Of a stretch of 64,000 nucleotides of DNA, positions 63,523 through 64,000 are shown piece after piece (positions within the stretch are counted from its first letter, which is position 1; every line of letters starts with the position of its first letter). A program made the translations under genes and the position numbers. This stretch comes from Defluviicoccus sp. (GTDB lineage: Bacteria > Pseudomonadota > Alphaproteobacteria > MPNO01): the NCBI GenBank assembly GCA_022823775.1, contig JAJEHI010000131.1, positions 1-64,000 on the forward strand. The letters are read 5' to 3'. Below the pieces are notes generated by a model. The model was not told the origin of the DNA. It saw only the letters and a program-made list of their open reading frames with translations, and made no database searches.

Positions 63523-64000
63523 ATGACCCTGCAACGACACGCGATCGACGGGCTGGCACCGCGTTTCGTCGGCGGTACGCTCGAGATTCCCGTCTGGCAC
63601 GCTCGCGGCGGCACCTCGACGGGCATCGTCCTCCTGGCGTCACACCTGCCGGCGTCGACGGAGCTCCGGGAAGAGGTCATCCGCAACGTCATGGGAGTGC
63701 CGCTCTCCGGCGAGGAACCGGGTAACCGCCAGATTACGGGCCTCGGCCGCGGTATCACGACCAGCAACAAGGTGTTCCTGCTCGACACTTCGGAGCGGCC
63801 GGGATTCGACCTGGAAAGCACGCTCGCCCAGCTCGCCGCCGGCAAGGCCGCGATCGACTGGAGCGTCAACTGCGGCAACATGTCGGCCTCCCTCCCCCTC
63901 GTAGCCTTCGAGGCCGGCCTGATCGCGCCCCGGGCGGGCCGCAATGAGATACGCATCTACAACACAAATACGGGGATCGCCGCCGACGCCGTGATCGAGA
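63523..64000 (+). CDS. PrpF/GalD family isomerase (2-methylaconitate or oxalomesaconate type), 3' end outside window
   Basis: The first 159 residues of a diaminopimelate-epimerase-fold protein are visible and the frame runs out at the window edge. VWHARGGTSTGIVLLASHLP matches the RGGTS motif of the PrpF family and IDWSVNCGNMSASLPLVAFE carries the catalytic Cys of CGN. Members isomerise 2-methylaconitate or tautomerise 4-oxalomesaconate in the protocatechuate 4,5-cleavage route. The Rieske remnant next to it hints at a former phthalate or protocatechuate pathway. ATG 63523 has GAGG 9 bases upstream; an upstream ATG at 63484 is also in frame. Confidence 0.88.
   Translation, partial: MTLQRHAIDGLAPRFVGGTLEIPVWHARGGTSTGIVLLASHLPASTELREEVIRNVMGVPLSGEEPGNRQITGLGRGITTSNKVFLLDTSERPGFDLESTLAQLAAGKAAIDWSVNCGNMSASLPLVAFEAGLIAPRAGRNEIRIYNTNTGIAADAVIE

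Overview
The window is a dense, high-GC (about two-thirds G+C by eye) bacterial chromosome segment. It most resembles an alphaproteobacterium. The best evidence is the block pcm - tolC-type outer membrane protein - popZ (DUF2497) - valS, together with the glnB-glnA pair and the absence of an Actinobacteria-style FbiB fusion. The species cannot be named from the sequence. Gene content points to a catabolic generalist that uses CoA thioesters, aromatics and other carboxylic acids. There are four AMP-forming acyl-CoA ligases plus a PaaK-type ligase, a UbiD decarboxylase, a molybdenum hydroxylase, two Rieske-type oxygenases (one of them decayed) and two cupins.

Layout. 1-7.4 kb: an M24 peptidase-like protein cut by the window edge, then on the minus strand a luciferase-like (F420/flavin) oxidoreductase, an opine-dehydrogenase-like protein, a zinc-free quinone reductase and an acyl-CoA ligase, then a divergent UbiD decarboxylase. 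7.5-14.5 kb: an acyl-CoA ligase translationally coupled to a complete coenzyme F420 operon, fbiC (cofG-cofH fusion), npdG, cofE, cofD, cofC, with stop/start overlaps or near overlaps throughout. 14.5-18.9 kb: a polysaccharide deacetylase-family protein, two tandem SDR paralogues, an AbrB-family membrane protein and phosphoglycerate mutase. 19.2-22.4 kb: tRNA-His, an aminotransferase, and a small operon with an EF-hand protein, an ECF sigma factor and a membrane-anchored putative anti-sigma protein. 22.4-28.3 kb: housekeeping genes glnB, glnA, parE, a DEAD-box helicase and a stand-alone Lrp effector domain.

28.3-30.1 kb holds an intergenic palindromic repeat and a small lower-GC islet with one unrecognised gene, then an FAH-family hydrolase. 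30.1-41.9 kb is catabolic: an acyl-CoA ligase; a divergent three-gene oxygenase operon (ferredoxin/flavin reductase, PaaA-like diiron protein, Rieske alpha subunit); and a converging seven-gene operon for a DUF35 protein, a thiolase, the three subunits of a molybdenum hydroxylase, a CaiB-type CoA transferase and an enoyl-CoA hydratase. 42-45.4 kb: a secreted polysaccharide deacetylase, a DUF2786-like protein, YciB, Nfu and a rhodanese. 45.4-49.1 kb: LysR - TenA/PqqC-fold diiron oxygenase - two proteins related to 4,5-dihydroxyphthalate decarboxylase. 49.3-56.7 kb: ilvD, valS, popZ, tolC-type and pcm. 56.8-64 kb: tRNA-Cys, a gentisate-dioxygenase-like cupin, two ligases, a lipoprotein, an MBL-fold hydrolase, DUF1330, a cupin, a decayed Rieske oxygenase gene and the start of a PrpF-family isomerase.

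The most notable features are: (i) the F420 operon tied to a CoA ligase and a UbiD decarboxylase, with a candidate F420 user nearby; (ii) a LysR-controlled module combining a heme-oxygenase-fold diiron enzyme with two dihydroxyphthalate-decarboxylase-like proteins; (iii) a hybrid oxygenase operon that puts a PaaA-like diiron protein and a Rieske alpha subunit behind a single reductase; (iv) a Rieske pseudogene beside a PrpF-type isomerase gene.
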